Shown here in pieces: positions 1-8,886 of a stretch of DNA of 64,000 nucleotides. The notes under the pieces are model-generated. The model made no database searches. It saw only the letters and a program-made list of their open reading frames with translations, and had not been told where the DNA came from. The position numbers and the translations under genes are program-made. Source of the DNA: Micromonospora phaseoli (GTDB lineage: Bacteria; Actinomycetota; Actinomycetes; Mycobacteriales; Micromonosporaceae); NCBI RefSeq assembly GCF_900109115.1, contig NZ_FNYV01000008.1:62001-126000 (forward strand), in the 5' to 3' direction. How positions within the stretch are numbered: the stretch's first letter is position 1; every line of letters starts with the position of its first letter.

Positions 1-203
1 CGGCCGACGCAGACGAGCACCAGCGGTGGGTCGAGCGAAACGGACGCGAAGGAGTTCGCCGTCATGCCGTGCGGATGCTCGCCCCCCACCGTCAGCACGG
101 CCACACCGGTGGCGAAGGTGCCGAAAACCCGCCGCAGCTCACGACCGGTGGCCAGGTGCCCATCGGGTGGGGGGTCGGTCCGCGCACCCGGTGCCCCGGT
201 CAC
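1..203 (-). CDS. Flavin reductase, partial (runs off left edge)
   Basis: Only the first 67 codons are in the window; the gene continues beyond base 1. The visible N-terminus reads RRVFGTFATGVAVLTV then HGMTANSFASVSLDPPLVLVCV, the FMN/NAD(P)H-binding signature of HpaC-like two-component flavin reductases. The GTG start overlaps the thioesterase stop as GTGA, so the two are translationally coupled. By family knowledge such reductases in enediyne clusters (SgcE6 type) supply FADH2 to the halogenase and the HpaB-type hydroxylase, both of which occur later in this window. The partnership is inference from context; the family call is firm for the visible part. Confidence 0.85.
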   Translation of the reverse strand, partial: MTGAPGARTDPPPDGHLATGRELRRVFGTFATGVAVLTVGGEHPHGMTANSFASVSLDPPLVLVCVG

Positions 204-640
204 GACGCCTCCGCCCGCGCGTACGGCGCGAGCGCCTGTGCCAGGGCCTCCGGTACCCGGGTCGGCACGGTGCGGGTGTTCGGGCCCCGCATGCACGCCA
301 CCCGCTGCATCCCCCGCGCCACCAGCGTCTCGCCCTCGGCCTCGGCGAGGCGCAGGTAGTCGAAGCCGAACTCGACCTGCGTCTGCGCCAGATCGACCAG
401 CCGCATCCGGACGGACACCTCGTCGAAGGCGGAGAGTTCGGCGAAGAACTCGCAGTCGACCCGCAGGGTGAACAGCTTGAGATCCGCCCGCAGGTCGTCG
501 AGCACCCGCGGCGCCCGTTCCCGCAGGAACATCTCGCGACATCGGCCCTGCCAACGCAGGTAGTGCACGTAGTAGACGTTGCCGACGAGGTTGGTCTCCT
601 CGAACCCGACCACGTGCCGGTACTCGAAATAGCGGGACAT
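200..640 (-). CDS. Enediyne hotdog-fold thioesterase (TEBC/SgcE10 type)
   Basis: A 146-residue protein beginning MSRYFEYRHVVGFEETNLVGNV, the N-terminus typical of the single-domain 4-hydroxybenzoyl-CoA-thioesterase-like enzymes paired with enediyne synthases. FEETNLVGNVYYVHYLRWQGRCRE carries the hotdog active-site region, with the Asn-Val-Tyr-Tyr-x-x-Tyr pattern replacing the catalytic Asp of the CoA thioesterases. It releases the nascent polyene from the acyl carrier domain of the PKSE. Its ATG overlaps the PKSE stop (TGATG), so it is translated right after the synthase. Length matches the family. Confidence 0.95.
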   Translation of the reverse strand: MSRYFEYRHVVGFEETNLVGNVYYVHYLRWQGRCREMFLRERAPRVLDDLRADLKLFTLRVDCEFFAELSAFDEVSVRMRLVDLAQTQVEFGFDYLRLAEAEGETLVARGMQRVACMRGPNTRTVPTRVPEALAQALAPYARAEAS

Positions 641-3600
641 CAGCCCTCCCCTGTCAGGAGCCCGAAAACCACCGGCTCGGGCACGTCCCGCAACGCCGTC
701 ACGAAGGTCGCGACGGTGATCGGTCCCGCGCTGAGCACCACCCAGCCGGGGTGCTCCACAGGCCGGACGGTGAGGGGGCCCGCCAAGGGTTCGCCCGCCT
801 TCTGCAGGCATTCCATGGCCACCCAGACGCGGGTGCCCGCCACGTCGCGGTTGTCGCCACCGTCCGGGCCGGTCAGCAGCGGCAGCAGCTCCGCGTGTGC
901 GCCGAGCAGCCCGCGCCACTCCACCGGGGTGCGGGGCACGACCGCCTCCACGTCACAGGCGGTCGGCTGGGATGCCACCGCGCACACCGTCAGGCCCGCA
1001 CCGTGCGCGAACGACACCTCCTGGCCGCCGTCGATCTCCGGCCGGCCGTCACCGCGGTACCGAACCGGCCACCTGCGCCCCGTGGCGCGAGCCAGTGCCC
1101 GGGCCGAGCGGGACCGGCGGGTCGCCACCGGATCGCCGGTGTCACCCGCGTCCGCCCCGTCGGGCTCGACCCCGACCGCGATCTCGACGCCGGTCAGCTC
1201 GCCGACCGCGCGTTGCAGGAACGGCCCGAGCAGCGGCGCGAGCCACGGGCCCCGCCCGTCGCCACGGCGTACGGCGCGCAGGCTCAACCCTTCCCAACGT
1301 TCGACCACGTCGCCGTCACCGGTCCGCAGCACCACGTCGTAGACGTAGGTGTCGCGGTCGCGGGACCGCTCGACCGCCTGATACCGGTACGGTCCCGGCC
1401 CGCTGACGCCGGCGGCCGTCCAGATCCGCGCGACGCCGGTCGGCAGGAGGGTGGCGTTGGGTACGCAGACCTGGTTGCCGTGCATCAGCGCGTCCCGGAT
1501 GCCGGGGTCGCCGAGCAGCAGGGTCCGCGGATGGAAGGCGGCGAACCAGTCGTGCTCCTCGAAAAGCAGGTCGGCGTCGACGTCGCGGGCCGCCGCGTGG
1601 TGGTAGCGCAGCACGCGCTGGAACCGGCGGCCCTGGAACAGCAGGTCGCCGTAGAGCTCCGTCGCCGGCCGCAGCGGTACCTCCGGCACGTCCACCGGCA
1701 CCGGCCGGGGCGGTCCGTCGGGTACGACCGGCGTGCCGTAGCGCAGGCGGGCCCGGAAGTGTTCGGCGGCGAACCGGGTCTCGCTGCTGTGGATGACCAC
1801 CTGCACCACGTCGGGTGCGGTGACCACGGCCGCGACGCGGATCCGGGTCGCCCCCTGCGGTGCGATGACGATCGGTCGCAGGAACTCCGCGTCCTCTACC
1901 GTCGGCGCCGACGACCGGCCGGTCAGGGCCGATGCCACCTGAGCCATCGCCTCCATGCCGAGCACCGCCGGAAACAACAGATTCCCGTCGAGGTGGTGAT
2001 CGGACAGGTAGGGGTCGCTGCCGGTACTCAACTCCGCCTCGGTCACCAGCTCGACCCCGGGATAGTGCACCAGCGGCCGTTCCAGGAACCGCAGCAGCGG
2101 CAGCTCCACCCGCTCGTAGCGCACGGTGTCGATGCCGGAGGTGCGTCCACTGACCACCACCACCGGCGGCACCGCCGGGTCGGTCACCAGCCGGCGCAGG
2201 AGTTCGACACCCTGGGTGGGAGTGATCGGCGTGACGCCCTCCCGGGCCAACGTGTCCACGACCGAGAGCCGCTCGCCCATCCCCACCCCGGACCACACCG
2301 ACCATTCCAGGCAGACCGACCGGCAGCTCGGATGCTCCTCGCCGACCGTCCGGGTCAGGTCGGCCAGCCACTCGTTGGCCGTCGCGTAGTGGGCCTCGCC
2401 CTGCAGGCCGGCCCGGCCGATGATGCTGCCGAGGGTGACCAGCAGACGCAGGTTGCCGGCCCCGACGACGTCCAGCACCGCCCGCAGCCCACCCACCTTC
2501 GCGGCGAAGGCACGCCGCAGCGCCGCGGCGTCGAGGCGGCCCAGCGCCGCCGGTTCGTTGGTACCCGCGCCGTGCAGTACCGCGGTCACCGGACCGAACT
2601 CCCGGACGGTCTCGTCGACGGCCGCAGCCACCTGCTCCGGATCGGTGACGTCGGCCCGCACGTAGTGGGCGGTCACGCCGTGATGGGCCAGCCGCTCCAG
2701 GTTCGCCGCCAGCTCCGAGTCCGTCGCCGGGTCAGACCGGCCGAGCAGGGCGAGCCGGGCGCCGGTCTCCACGGCCAGGGCGAAGGCGCACTCGGCCGTG
2801 ATGCCCTTGCCGCCACCGGTGACCAGCAGGACGTCCGACTCGTCCAGTGGCGCCCGGGTCTGCTCCGGTTGCAGGGGCATCGCCCGTAGCGTCGGCACCC
2901 GCCGCGTACCGTCGAGGTCGTAGTACGCCTCGACGTACTGGTCGGTCGCCCGCACCTCGCCGACGACGTACTCGATCGCTTCGGCGGTGGCCGGGACGTG
3001 TGCGATCGTCACCCGCACCCGGGGCTGCTCCATGCGCAGTGTCTTCGCCAGGCCGGCGGCACCGCGGTCATGCTGGACGAGCACGAACCGGTCGACGTCG
3101 GTGCCGGCCAGCACGTCCTGGGCGCCGTGCAGCGCTCGTTCCAGGTCGGACTCCGTACAGCCCGGCGGTAGGCAGACCAGCACACCGGAGCCGGTGTCCG
3201 TCGCCGCCAGCCGGTCGGCGAGGGCGGCGGCGAACGGATGGTCCGCCGGGGCGTACAGCCGCCAGCCACCCGGCCCGAGCGGGTCGACCGGCTCGGGCAC
3301 CGGGGCCGGGTCCAGATCGACCGCCCAGGCCCGGGCCCAGCTCTCCGCGCCGACGACCGGCGGGCTGGCCGCGACGGCGGTCTCCCCACCGGTGGCCTGC
3401 AGCTCCTCCAGTGCGGCGGCGAGTTCCCGCACCGACGCCGCCGCGAAGTTCAGCGGCATACTCACCGCGCCCATGCCCATCCGCTCGGCCACCTCGTTGA
3501 CGAGGTTGCCGACGGTGATCGAGCTGAGGTGCAGGTCGTCCAGGAGCCGGCTCTCCGGCCGCACCATCTCGACCGGGAGCTCCGCCCGACTCGCGGCCAT

Positions 3601-6438
3601 CTGCCGGAGCAGGTCGAGCGCCCCCGGCCCGGACCGGTCGGCGGACTCCGCCGGCCACGTCGTCCTAGCCGGTGGGGTGGCCGGACCGAGGGCCGCGCCC
3701 TCGCCCCCGGCGACGGCGGCCACCGGTACCGCCTCGCAGGGGCTGGCCAGCACCGCCGGTGGCACGGTGACGTCGATCGGGCGGGCCAGGCGGTCCTCGA
3801 ACAGCGCGGCCGGCATCCCGGCCGCGCCGCCGACGTACGCCGCGCCGACCACCCGCAGCAGGCTGACCAGCGACTCGTCGTCGGTGTCCAGCGGTACCGC
3901 TGGGGCGCCGGTGGCCTCGGCCGCGAGCCGCGACAGCACCCGGCCCGGTCCCACCTCCACGAAGAGGTCGACCTCGCCGCTGGCGACGGCGACGGCCTGG
4001 CTGAACCGCACCGGCTCGGTGATCTGCCGGCGCAGCAGGGACGGCACGTCGGTCCCCGCCGGCAGCGGCTCGCCGGTGACGGTGGAGACGACCCGACGCC
4101 CGACGGGGGCGAGTTCGGCGCCGACCAGGGTGCCGGCGAACACCTCGGCCGCCGGCGCGACCAGCGGCGAGTGAAAGGCGTGGGAGACGGCCAGCGGGGT
4201 GGCGCCGATGCCGTCGGCGGCAGCTCGGCGGCACGCCTCACGTACCGCGGCGACCGCACCGGCGACCACCGTCTGCGCGGGACCGTTGTACCCGCTGACC
4301 ACGACCGGCAGCCCGTCGATGAGACGCTCGACGATGGCCGGGGCGGCGGCGATCCCCGCCATGGTTCCCGACGCGCTGTGCCGCGCCATGGCCGCACCCC
4401 GCGCGGTGGCCATCCGTAGCAGCTCCGCCTCGTCCATCACTCCGGCCCAGTGCAGCGCGGTCAGCTCGCCGAGGCTGTGACCGACGGCAACGGTGGCCTC
4501 GATGCCGAGCAGCGTCAGCGCGGCCAGGCCGGCGACCGAACCGGTGACGATGCGGGGTTGGGCGACCTGGGTGGCGACCGGGTCGGCGTCGTCCGGCAGC
4601 GCCGCCTGCCGGTACACCGCGTCCACCGACGGGAACCTGCGCCGCAGCGCGCCGCCGGCCGTGCCCCGACCGGAGCCCTGGCCGGGAAAGAGGTAGCCGA
4701 TCCGGGCCCGGCCGGTGACCTGCCCCAGGAACACCGGCTCCGCACCGTGGGCAAGCGACTCCTCGCCCCGGTTCACGGCGTCGACGAGCCGGCGCAGCCG
4801 GCGTTCGGCGTCCTCCGGGTTCACCACCACGACCGCGGCCCGGTACGGCAGGTCGCGCAGCTCGTGCCGCAGCGTCACGGCGAGGTCGGCCAGCTGCGCG
4901 TACGTGGCGGCGCCGGCGAACGCGGCGAGCTGCTCCGCCCGGTCCCGCAACGCCGTCCAGGACATCCCGTCCAGCACGAGCAGCTCGGCGTCCTGCGCTC
5001 CGGTGGTCAGCGTCGCGGTCCGTGGGTCGAGCCCGCCCGGCCGCCTGGCCCGGGTGCTCTCCACCACCACGTGGGTGTTGATCCCGCCGAAGCCCATGGC
5101 GGTGACGCCGGCCCGCAGCGGGGCACCGGTCGGCCAGGGTTCGGCGGCCGGGAGCACCCGCAGGGTGCGCTCCGCCCCGGTGAGCAGTTCGTGTGGCTCG
5201 GGGCAACCGAGTGCCGGGGGCAGCACCTGATGGTGCAGCGCCAGGACGGCCTTGATCAGGCCGGCGACCCCGGCCGCGGCCTTGGTGTGCCCGATCATGG
5301 CCTTGATCGAGCTGATCACGGCGGGCGGCGCGTCGGGGTCGGCCATCCGGCGGGCCTGGGACAGCGCGGACAGCTCGGTGCTGTCGCCCACCTTCGTACC
5401 GGTGCCGTGCCCCTCGAACAGCGCGACCGTTTCCAGCCCGAACCCGGCCCGCGCGTACGCGCGCCGCAGGGCCAGCTGGTAGCCGCCGATCTCCGGTCGG
5501 GTGATGCCACCGCGGCCGTCGGAGGAGACACCCCAACCGGCCACGGTGGCGTAGATCCGGTGTCCGGCACGCCGGGCGTCCGGCTCGCGCATGAGCACGA
5601 CCATGCCGCAGCCCTCGCCCGGCCAGAAGCCGTTGGACCCGCGGTCGTACACCCGCATCTCGCCGGTGGCGAGGGCGCCCGTCCGCGCGAATCCGATGAT
5701 CTCGAACGGGTCGATGGAGAGGTCGACCCCGCCGGTCACCATGACGTCGACGTCGCCGTCGACGAGTGCCCGGCAGGCGGTGGTCACCGAGAGCAGTGAG
5801 GACGAGCAGGCGCCGTCCACGGTGTAGCCGCCGCCACGCAGGTCGAAGTGGTTGCAGATGCGGCCGGCGATGGTGTTCGACAGCGCCCCGGCGAGCGTGT
5901 CCTCGTCGATGGGTGGGAAGGGCCGCTTGTAGTCGGCCTCGACGAGGTCGAGGAAGTCACGCATCCGCTCCTCGTCCCAGTCCAGCTTGGACAGGGCGGG
6001 TGCGAGCACCCGGCGGACGAATGGCCAGCGCAGCCGTAGCTGGTTGGCCCGGGCGAACTCCCCGGTGAGACTGTTGCCGACCACCACACCGGTCCGCTCG
6101 GTGGGCAGGCCGGCCCCCATCGGGAAGCCGGCGTCGGCCAGCGCGGCGGCGGCGACCTCCAGGGCGAGCCAGTGCGTCAGGTCCGTGGACCGGTAGGTGC
6201 TGCCGGCCACCTTGAAGGCGACCCGGTCGAACTCCCAGTCCTGCAGCACGGCAGCGTTGCGGGCGTAGAAGCGGTCCGGCGCGGCGGGGTCGGCCGACCA
6301 GTAGTCGTCCAGACGCATCCGGGCGTCGGGCAGCCGGCGGAAGGCGCGCCGGCCGGCGACCGCGTTCTCCCACAGCTCCGTCGGCGACGACGCGTCCGGG
6401 TATCGACAGGCCATGCCGACGATGGCGATCCTTGTCAT
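640..6438 (-). CDS. pksE: Enediyne polyketide synthase (PKSE), iterative type I
   Basis: A 1932-residue synthase with the order specific to enediyne cores: ketosynthase, acyltransferase, ACP, ketoreductase, dehydratase, C-terminal phosphopantetheinyl transferase. Visible landmarks: KS cysteine in VDGACSSSLLSV (Cys211), KS histidines in HGTGTKVGD and GHTKAAAG, AT serine in GHSLGEL near 656, carrier serine in LHLSSITVGN near 974, NADPH loop VTGGGKGITAE near 1210, dehydratase SDHHLDGNLLFP near 1480, and the integral transferase with ACDVEAVVP near 1830 and WVAMECLQK near 1874. It makes the linear polyene precursor of the enediyne core, so the transferase domain self-activates the carrier. It sits between DUF1702 genes and its thioesterase in one minus-strand operon. 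The length and domains point to an intact enzyme; nine- versus ten-membered is decided by the apoprotein elsewhere, not here. Confidence 0.98.
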   Translation of the reverse strand: MTRIAIVGMACRYPDASSPTELWENAVAGRRAFRRLPDARMRLDDYWSADPAAPDRFYARNAAVLQDWEFDRVAFKVAGSTYRSTDLTHWLALEVAAAALADAGFPMGAGLPTERTGVVVGNSLTGEFARANQLRLRWPFVRRVLAPALSKLDWDEERMRDFLDLVEADYKRPFPPIDEDTLAGALSNTIAGRICNHFDLRGGGYTVDGACSSSLLSVTTACRALVDGDVDVMVTGGVDLSIDPFEIIGFARTGALATGEMRVYDRGSNGFWPGEGCGMVVLMREPDARRAGHRIYATVAGWGVSSDGRGGITRPEIGGYQLALRRAYARAGFGLETVALFEGHGTGTKVGDSTELSALSQARRMADPDAPPAVISSIKAMIGHTKAAAGVAGLIKAVLALHHQVLPPALGCPEPHELLTGAERTLRVLPAAEPWPTGAPLRAGVTAMGFGGINTHVVVESTRARRPGGLDPRTATLTTGAQDAELLVLDGMSWTALRDRAEQLAAFAGAATYAQLADLAVTLRHELRDLPYRAAVVVVNPEDAERRLRRLVDAVNRGEESLAHGAEPVFLGQVTGRARIGYLFPGQGSGRGTAGGALRRRFPSVDAVYRQAALPDDADPVATQVAQPRIVTGSVAGLAALTLLGIEATVAVGHSLGELTALHWAGVMDEAELLRMATARGAAMARHSASGTMAGIAAAPAIVERLIDGLPVVVSGYNGPAQTVVAGAVAAVREACRRAAADGIGATPLAVSHAFHSPLVAPAAEVFAGTLVGAELAPVGRRVVSTVTGEPLPAGTDVPSLLRRQITEPVRFSQAVAVASGEVDLFVEVGPGRVLSRLAAEATGAPAVPLDTDDESLVSLLRVVGAAYVGGAAGMPAALFEDRLARPIDVTVPPAVLASPCEAVPVAAVAGGEGAALGPATPPARTTWPAESADRSGPGALDLLRQMAASRAELPVEMVRPESRLLDDLHLSSITVGNLVNEVAERMGMGAVSMPLNFAAASVRELAAALEELQATGGETAVAASPPVVGAESWARAWAVDLDPAPVPEPVDPLGPGGWRLYAPADHPFAAALADRLAATDTGSGVLVCLPPGCTESDLERALHGAQDVLAGTDVDRFVLVQHDRGAAGLAKTLRMEQPRVRVTIAHVPATAEAIEYVVGEVRATDQYVEAYYDLDGTRRVPTLRAMPLQPEQTRAPLDESDVLLVTGGGKGITAECAFALAVETGARLALLGRSDPATDSELAANLERLAHHGVTAHYVRADVTDPEQVAAAVDETVREFGPVTAVLHGAGTNEPAALGRLDAAALRRAFAAKVGGLRAVLDVVGAGNLRLLVTLGSIIGRAGLQGEAHYATANEWLADLTRTVGEEHPSCRSVCLEWSVWSGVGMGERLSVVDTLAREGVTPITPTQGVELLRRLVTDPAVPPVVVVSGRTSGIDTVRYERVELPLLRFLERPLVHYPGVELVTEAELSTGSDPYLSDHHLDGNLLFPAVLGMEAMAQVASALTGRSSAPTVEDAEFLRPIVIAPQGATRIRVAAVVTAPDVVQVVIHSSETRFAAEHFRARLRYGTPVVPDGPPRPVPVDVPEVPLRPATELYGDLLFQGRRFQRVLRYHHAAARDVDADLLFEEHDWFAAFHPRTLLLGDPGIRDALMHGNQVCVPNATLLPTGVARIWTAAGVSGPGPYRYQAVERSRDRDTYVYDVVLRTGDGDVVERWEGLSLRAVRRGDGRGPWLAPLLGPFLQRAVGELTGVEIAVGVEPDGADAGDTGDPVATRRSRSARALARATGRRWPVRYRGDGRPEIDGGQEVSFAHGAGLTVCAVASQPTACDVEAVVPRTPVEWRGLLGAHAELLPLLTGPDGGDNRDVAGTRVWVAMECLQKAGEPLAGPLTVRPVEHPGWVVLSAGPITVATFVTALRDVPEPVVFGLLTGEG

Positions 6439-6480
6439 GGTCTCGGAATCTCCGATCTGGTCGCAGCGGCGACCGCAGTG

Positions 6481-7467
6481 CTAGCGGTCGTTCGCGACGC
6501 GGGCACGCTGGCCGACGACGAAGGTGTCCCGGACCCAGTTCCGCCAGATCTCGTACGTCGGTGGTTCACCGGGCAGCGACAGGCCCGGACGGACCCGGTC
6601 GGTGACCGCCGCCGCGTCGGCCGGCGAGAGGTCGCAGAACAGTCGGGTGGCCAGTTCCACGTGAGGCACCACGAGCCCCGCCCGGACCCGGGCCGCCGCG
6701 GCGAACGCCGCGCCCTGTGCCAGGTGGGAGCGGTACGTGTCCGCCCGCCGCCACAGTTCGCGCAGTTCGGCCTCGTCGGCTCCGCCGGCATAGGTGGCGG
6801 CCAGCCCGACACCGCTGTACAGGTCGGCCCGGCGGGATTCGGCGAACCCCTCGACGAGACGGGTGACCTGGTGTACGTCGGTGCCGCCGACGAACCACAG
6901 GGCACGGCCGATGCCCTGGTCGATGACCCGGGTGGCGTAGCCGGTGTCGTCGTCCACGGGCCAGGGGAACCGCTCGTGCCGGAACTGCTCGATCACGTAC
7001 TTGTGGGTGTGGAAATACGCCTGGTGGAAGCCGTACCCGTCGAGCACGAGCCAGCGCAGCAGTGGGTCCGGGGCGTACAGCCGGGACCACCGGAACCGGG
7101 GCAGGCGGGCCATCGCCCAACCGATCCCGACGTACGCCATGTAGATGTGCGGGTTGCCGGGACCGGCGAGGAACTCCCTGACCCGGCCCCCGCCGAACGG
7201 CAGGCAGTCGCGGACGGCCAGTCCCATCGCCGCGCCCTCGTAGGCGAAGCCGCGGAAGCGGGTCGGCACCCGTTCCAACGCCGGCTCGGTGTCGGCGACC
7301 CGGCGGGTCTGCGCCGCTTCGCCGTACCCTTCGAGAAAGGTCCGGCCGATCGTTTCGAGCAGGTCCCGCGCCTGCTCGGATCGAGTGTGGAAGCCCCGCA
7401 CGCTCATCCGGGTCTCGCTCGGGTCCGGCGTCAGGACGGCTCGGCGCAACGAACCGATGAAAGCCAC
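6481..7467 (-). CDS. DUF1702 enediyne-cluster protein, copy 2 (UnbL/E3-like)
   Basis: 328 residues from a GTG start preceded by GAGGGG. The sequence (FRGFAYEGAAMGLAVRD, FLAGPGNPHIYMAYVGIGWAMARLP, DGYGFHQAYFH, DQGIGRALWFVGG) belongs to the DUF1702 family, whose members occur in enediyne clusters next to the PKSE. No catalytic motif is recognised, and the biochemical role of the family is unsettled; it is thought to help process the polyene into the core. It lies 42 nt upstream of the PKSE and downstream of a second DUF1702 gene, with which it aligns over its whole length, indicating an old tandem duplication. Confidence 0.9.
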   Translation of the reverse strand: MAFIGSLRRAVLTPDPSETRMSVRGFHTRSEQARDLLETIGRTFLEGYGEAAQTRRVADTEPALERVPTRFRGFAYEGAAMGLAVRDCLPFGGGRVREFLAGPGNPHIYMAYVGIGWAMARLPRFRWSRLYAPDPLLRWLVLDGYGFHQAYFHTHKYVIEQFRHERFPWPVDDDTGYATRVIDQGIGRALWFVGGTDVHQVTRLVEGFAESRRADLYSGVGLAATYAGGADEAELRELWRRADTYRSHLAQGAAFAAAARVRAGLVVPHVELATRLFCDLSPADAAAVTDRVRPGLSLPGEPPTYEIWRNWVRDTFVVGQRARVANDR

Positions 7468-7572
7468 AATTACCCCTCATATGGTCAGCGTCGACCGGAC
7501 GGATCGGGGTCGTCCGTCCGATCCGCCTGCGCGACGTGGGTGGCGGCGGGCCGACTACCCGCCGTGGATGGG

Positions 7573-8574
7573 TCAGGACTCCGGTGCACCTGCCGGCCCG
7601 GTGGCCAGGCGCGACCGGATCCGGCGGCGCCACACCTCGTACGGCGGGTCGGCACGCTCCGCCGGCGGACCATCGACCGCGACCTCGTCGGCCAGCGCCG
7701 ACGCGGCGGCGACCGACAGGCCGGTCAGCACCGTGACGGTGTCCTCGGTGTACGGCGGCACCGCACCCGAGAACGTGCGGGCCCGGGCCGCGAAGACCGC
7801 CCCCTGTGCCAGGTGTGGCCGGTGCCCGCCGGCGTGCCGGCGCAGCGTCACCAGGCCGGCCGGGTCGCAGCCGCCGGCGAAGGTGGCCGCCAGGCCGGCA
7901 CCGGCCCACAGGTCGGCCTGCCGCTCACCGGCGAAGCGGCCGATCGCCGTCGCCACGTCGTCGGGCCGGGCACCGTGGATGAACCACAGGGCGCGACCGA
8001 CCCCCTGGTCCACGGCCCGCGGAAAGTAGTCGGGCGCGCCCGCCCACGGGTACGGGCGGGGCCGCTCGCCCCTGCCCACCCAGCGATCGACGTCGAAGTA
8101 GGCCAGGTCGAAGCCGTACCCGTCGACGGCGAGCCAGCTCATCGTCGGGTGGTACGGCAGCCCGGACAGCTCCGGCAGGATCCGGCGCCAGGTCGCCCGC
8201 GGCAGCCGCGCCATGGCGAACCCGATGCCGATGTAGTTGAGGAAGACGTGTGGCCGTCCCGGCCCGAGGAGCAGATCGCGGGTGCGGCTGGTCCGGAACA
8301 TCGACATCGCGTCGCGGATGGTGAACGCCATCGTGGCGCCCTCGTACGCGAAGCCGCGCAGGTACGGGTCGACCAGCGCGAGGCGTCGTTCCGCCTCCGA
8401 CAGGTCGCACGAGTCGATGCCCCACTCGAATCCACACACGACCGTCTGCGGGATCGCCTCCAGCTGCCTCGTCGCGACCGAGGCGGTGGTGGGGAAACCT
8501 CGCGCGGCGAAGCCCACCTCCTGCCACGACGGAGCCAGTACGTGGCGACGTAGCGAACCGACGATGGTGGGCAT
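7573..8574 (-). CDS. DUF1702 enediyne-cluster protein, copy 1
   Basis: 333 residues, first gene of the minus-strand PKSE operon. The ATG follows a clear ribosome site (GGAGAGCGGGAGCG). It shares with its downstream neighbour the blocks LRGFAYEGATMAF, LLLGPGRPHVFLNYIGIGFAMARLP, DGYGFDLAYFD, DQGVGRALWFIHG and LAQGAVFAARAR, so it is the same DUF1702 family. A longer reading frame extends upstream across the promoter region but has no family similarity, so the MPTIVGSLRR start is preferred. A copy of the recurrent cluster promoter element sits about 80-100 nt upstream. Function is unknown beyond association with enediyne core formation. Confidence 0.9.
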   Translation of the reverse strand: MPTIVGSLRRHVLAPSWQEVGFAARGFPTTASVATRQLEAIPQTVVCGFEWGIDSCDLSEAERRLALVDPYLRGFAYEGATMAFTIRDAMSMFRTSRTRDLLLGPGRPHVFLNYIGIGFAMARLPRATWRRILPELSGLPYHPTMSWLAVDGYGFDLAYFDVDRWVGRGERPRPYPWAGAPDYFPRAVDQGVGRALWFIHGARPDDVATAIGRFAGERQADLWAGAGLAATFAGGCDPAGLVTLRRHAGGHRPHLAQGAVFAARARTFSGAVPPYTEDTVTVLTGLSVAAASALADEVAVDGPPAERADPPYEVWRRRIRSRLATGPAGAPES

Positions 8575-8631
8575 CGCTCCCGCTCTCCTACCGAGGTCGA
8601 CTGGTGACCGTCGGCTACCGACGGCCGTTCC

Positions 8632-8674
8632 ATCGTCGGCCACCGGGGCGGGCGATTCTTCTTCCGCTGTGCCC
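8632..8674 (-). promoter_or_regulatory. Cluster promoter element, PKSE operon
   Basis: Read on the minus strand: left arm GGGCAC, 8-nt spacer ending GAAG, right half degenerate, then 16 nt and a -10-like GACGAT. It points at the first DUF1702 gene. This is one of the weaker copies; the call rests on alignment with the other sites. Confidence 0.5.
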
Positions 8675-8747
8675 AGTGCCCCCTCCCGAGCAGGCGGCGA
8701 CCGGACCGGTGGGCGGCCACCGGTCGCGGCCACGTCACCGGGCAGAA

Positions 8748-8790
8748 GCGCACAGCGGGAGAGGACGGGGTCCGGCCACGTCGGCAGGCT
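8748..8790 (+). promoter_or_regulatory. Cluster promoter element, redox operon
   Basis: Left arm GCGCAC, spacer ending GGAG, right arm degenerate, then 16 nt and CAGGCT as a -10. It points at the metal-binding protein gene about 100 nt downstream. Confidence 0.55.
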
Positions 8791-8886
8791 GAACCTCGCC
8801 ACTCCCCCGACGCGCTCGCCCGCACGCCGCCGTGACGACGGGGCCGGCGGGGTGGAAGGGGGCCACGTCAACCGCGAAGGAACGAG

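Larger units (their letters stand above)
8575..8886. other. Divergent intergenic region, two promoters
   Basis: This 312-nt stretch separates the minus-strand PKSE operon from the plus-strand redox operon. I see no gene in it. It holds one copy of the recurrent promoter element in each direction, listed separately; both copies here keep the left arm and spacer but not the right arm. Confidence 0.6.

Noticed and set aside
751..2889. Long plus-strand open frame (712 codons) opposite the PKSE
   Set aside because: It is antisense to an unmistakable synthase, has low-complexity Arg/His/Gly composition and no ribosome site. Similar long antisense frames occur opposite LigA, the glycosyltransferase, the iterative PKS and others, as expected at this GC content.
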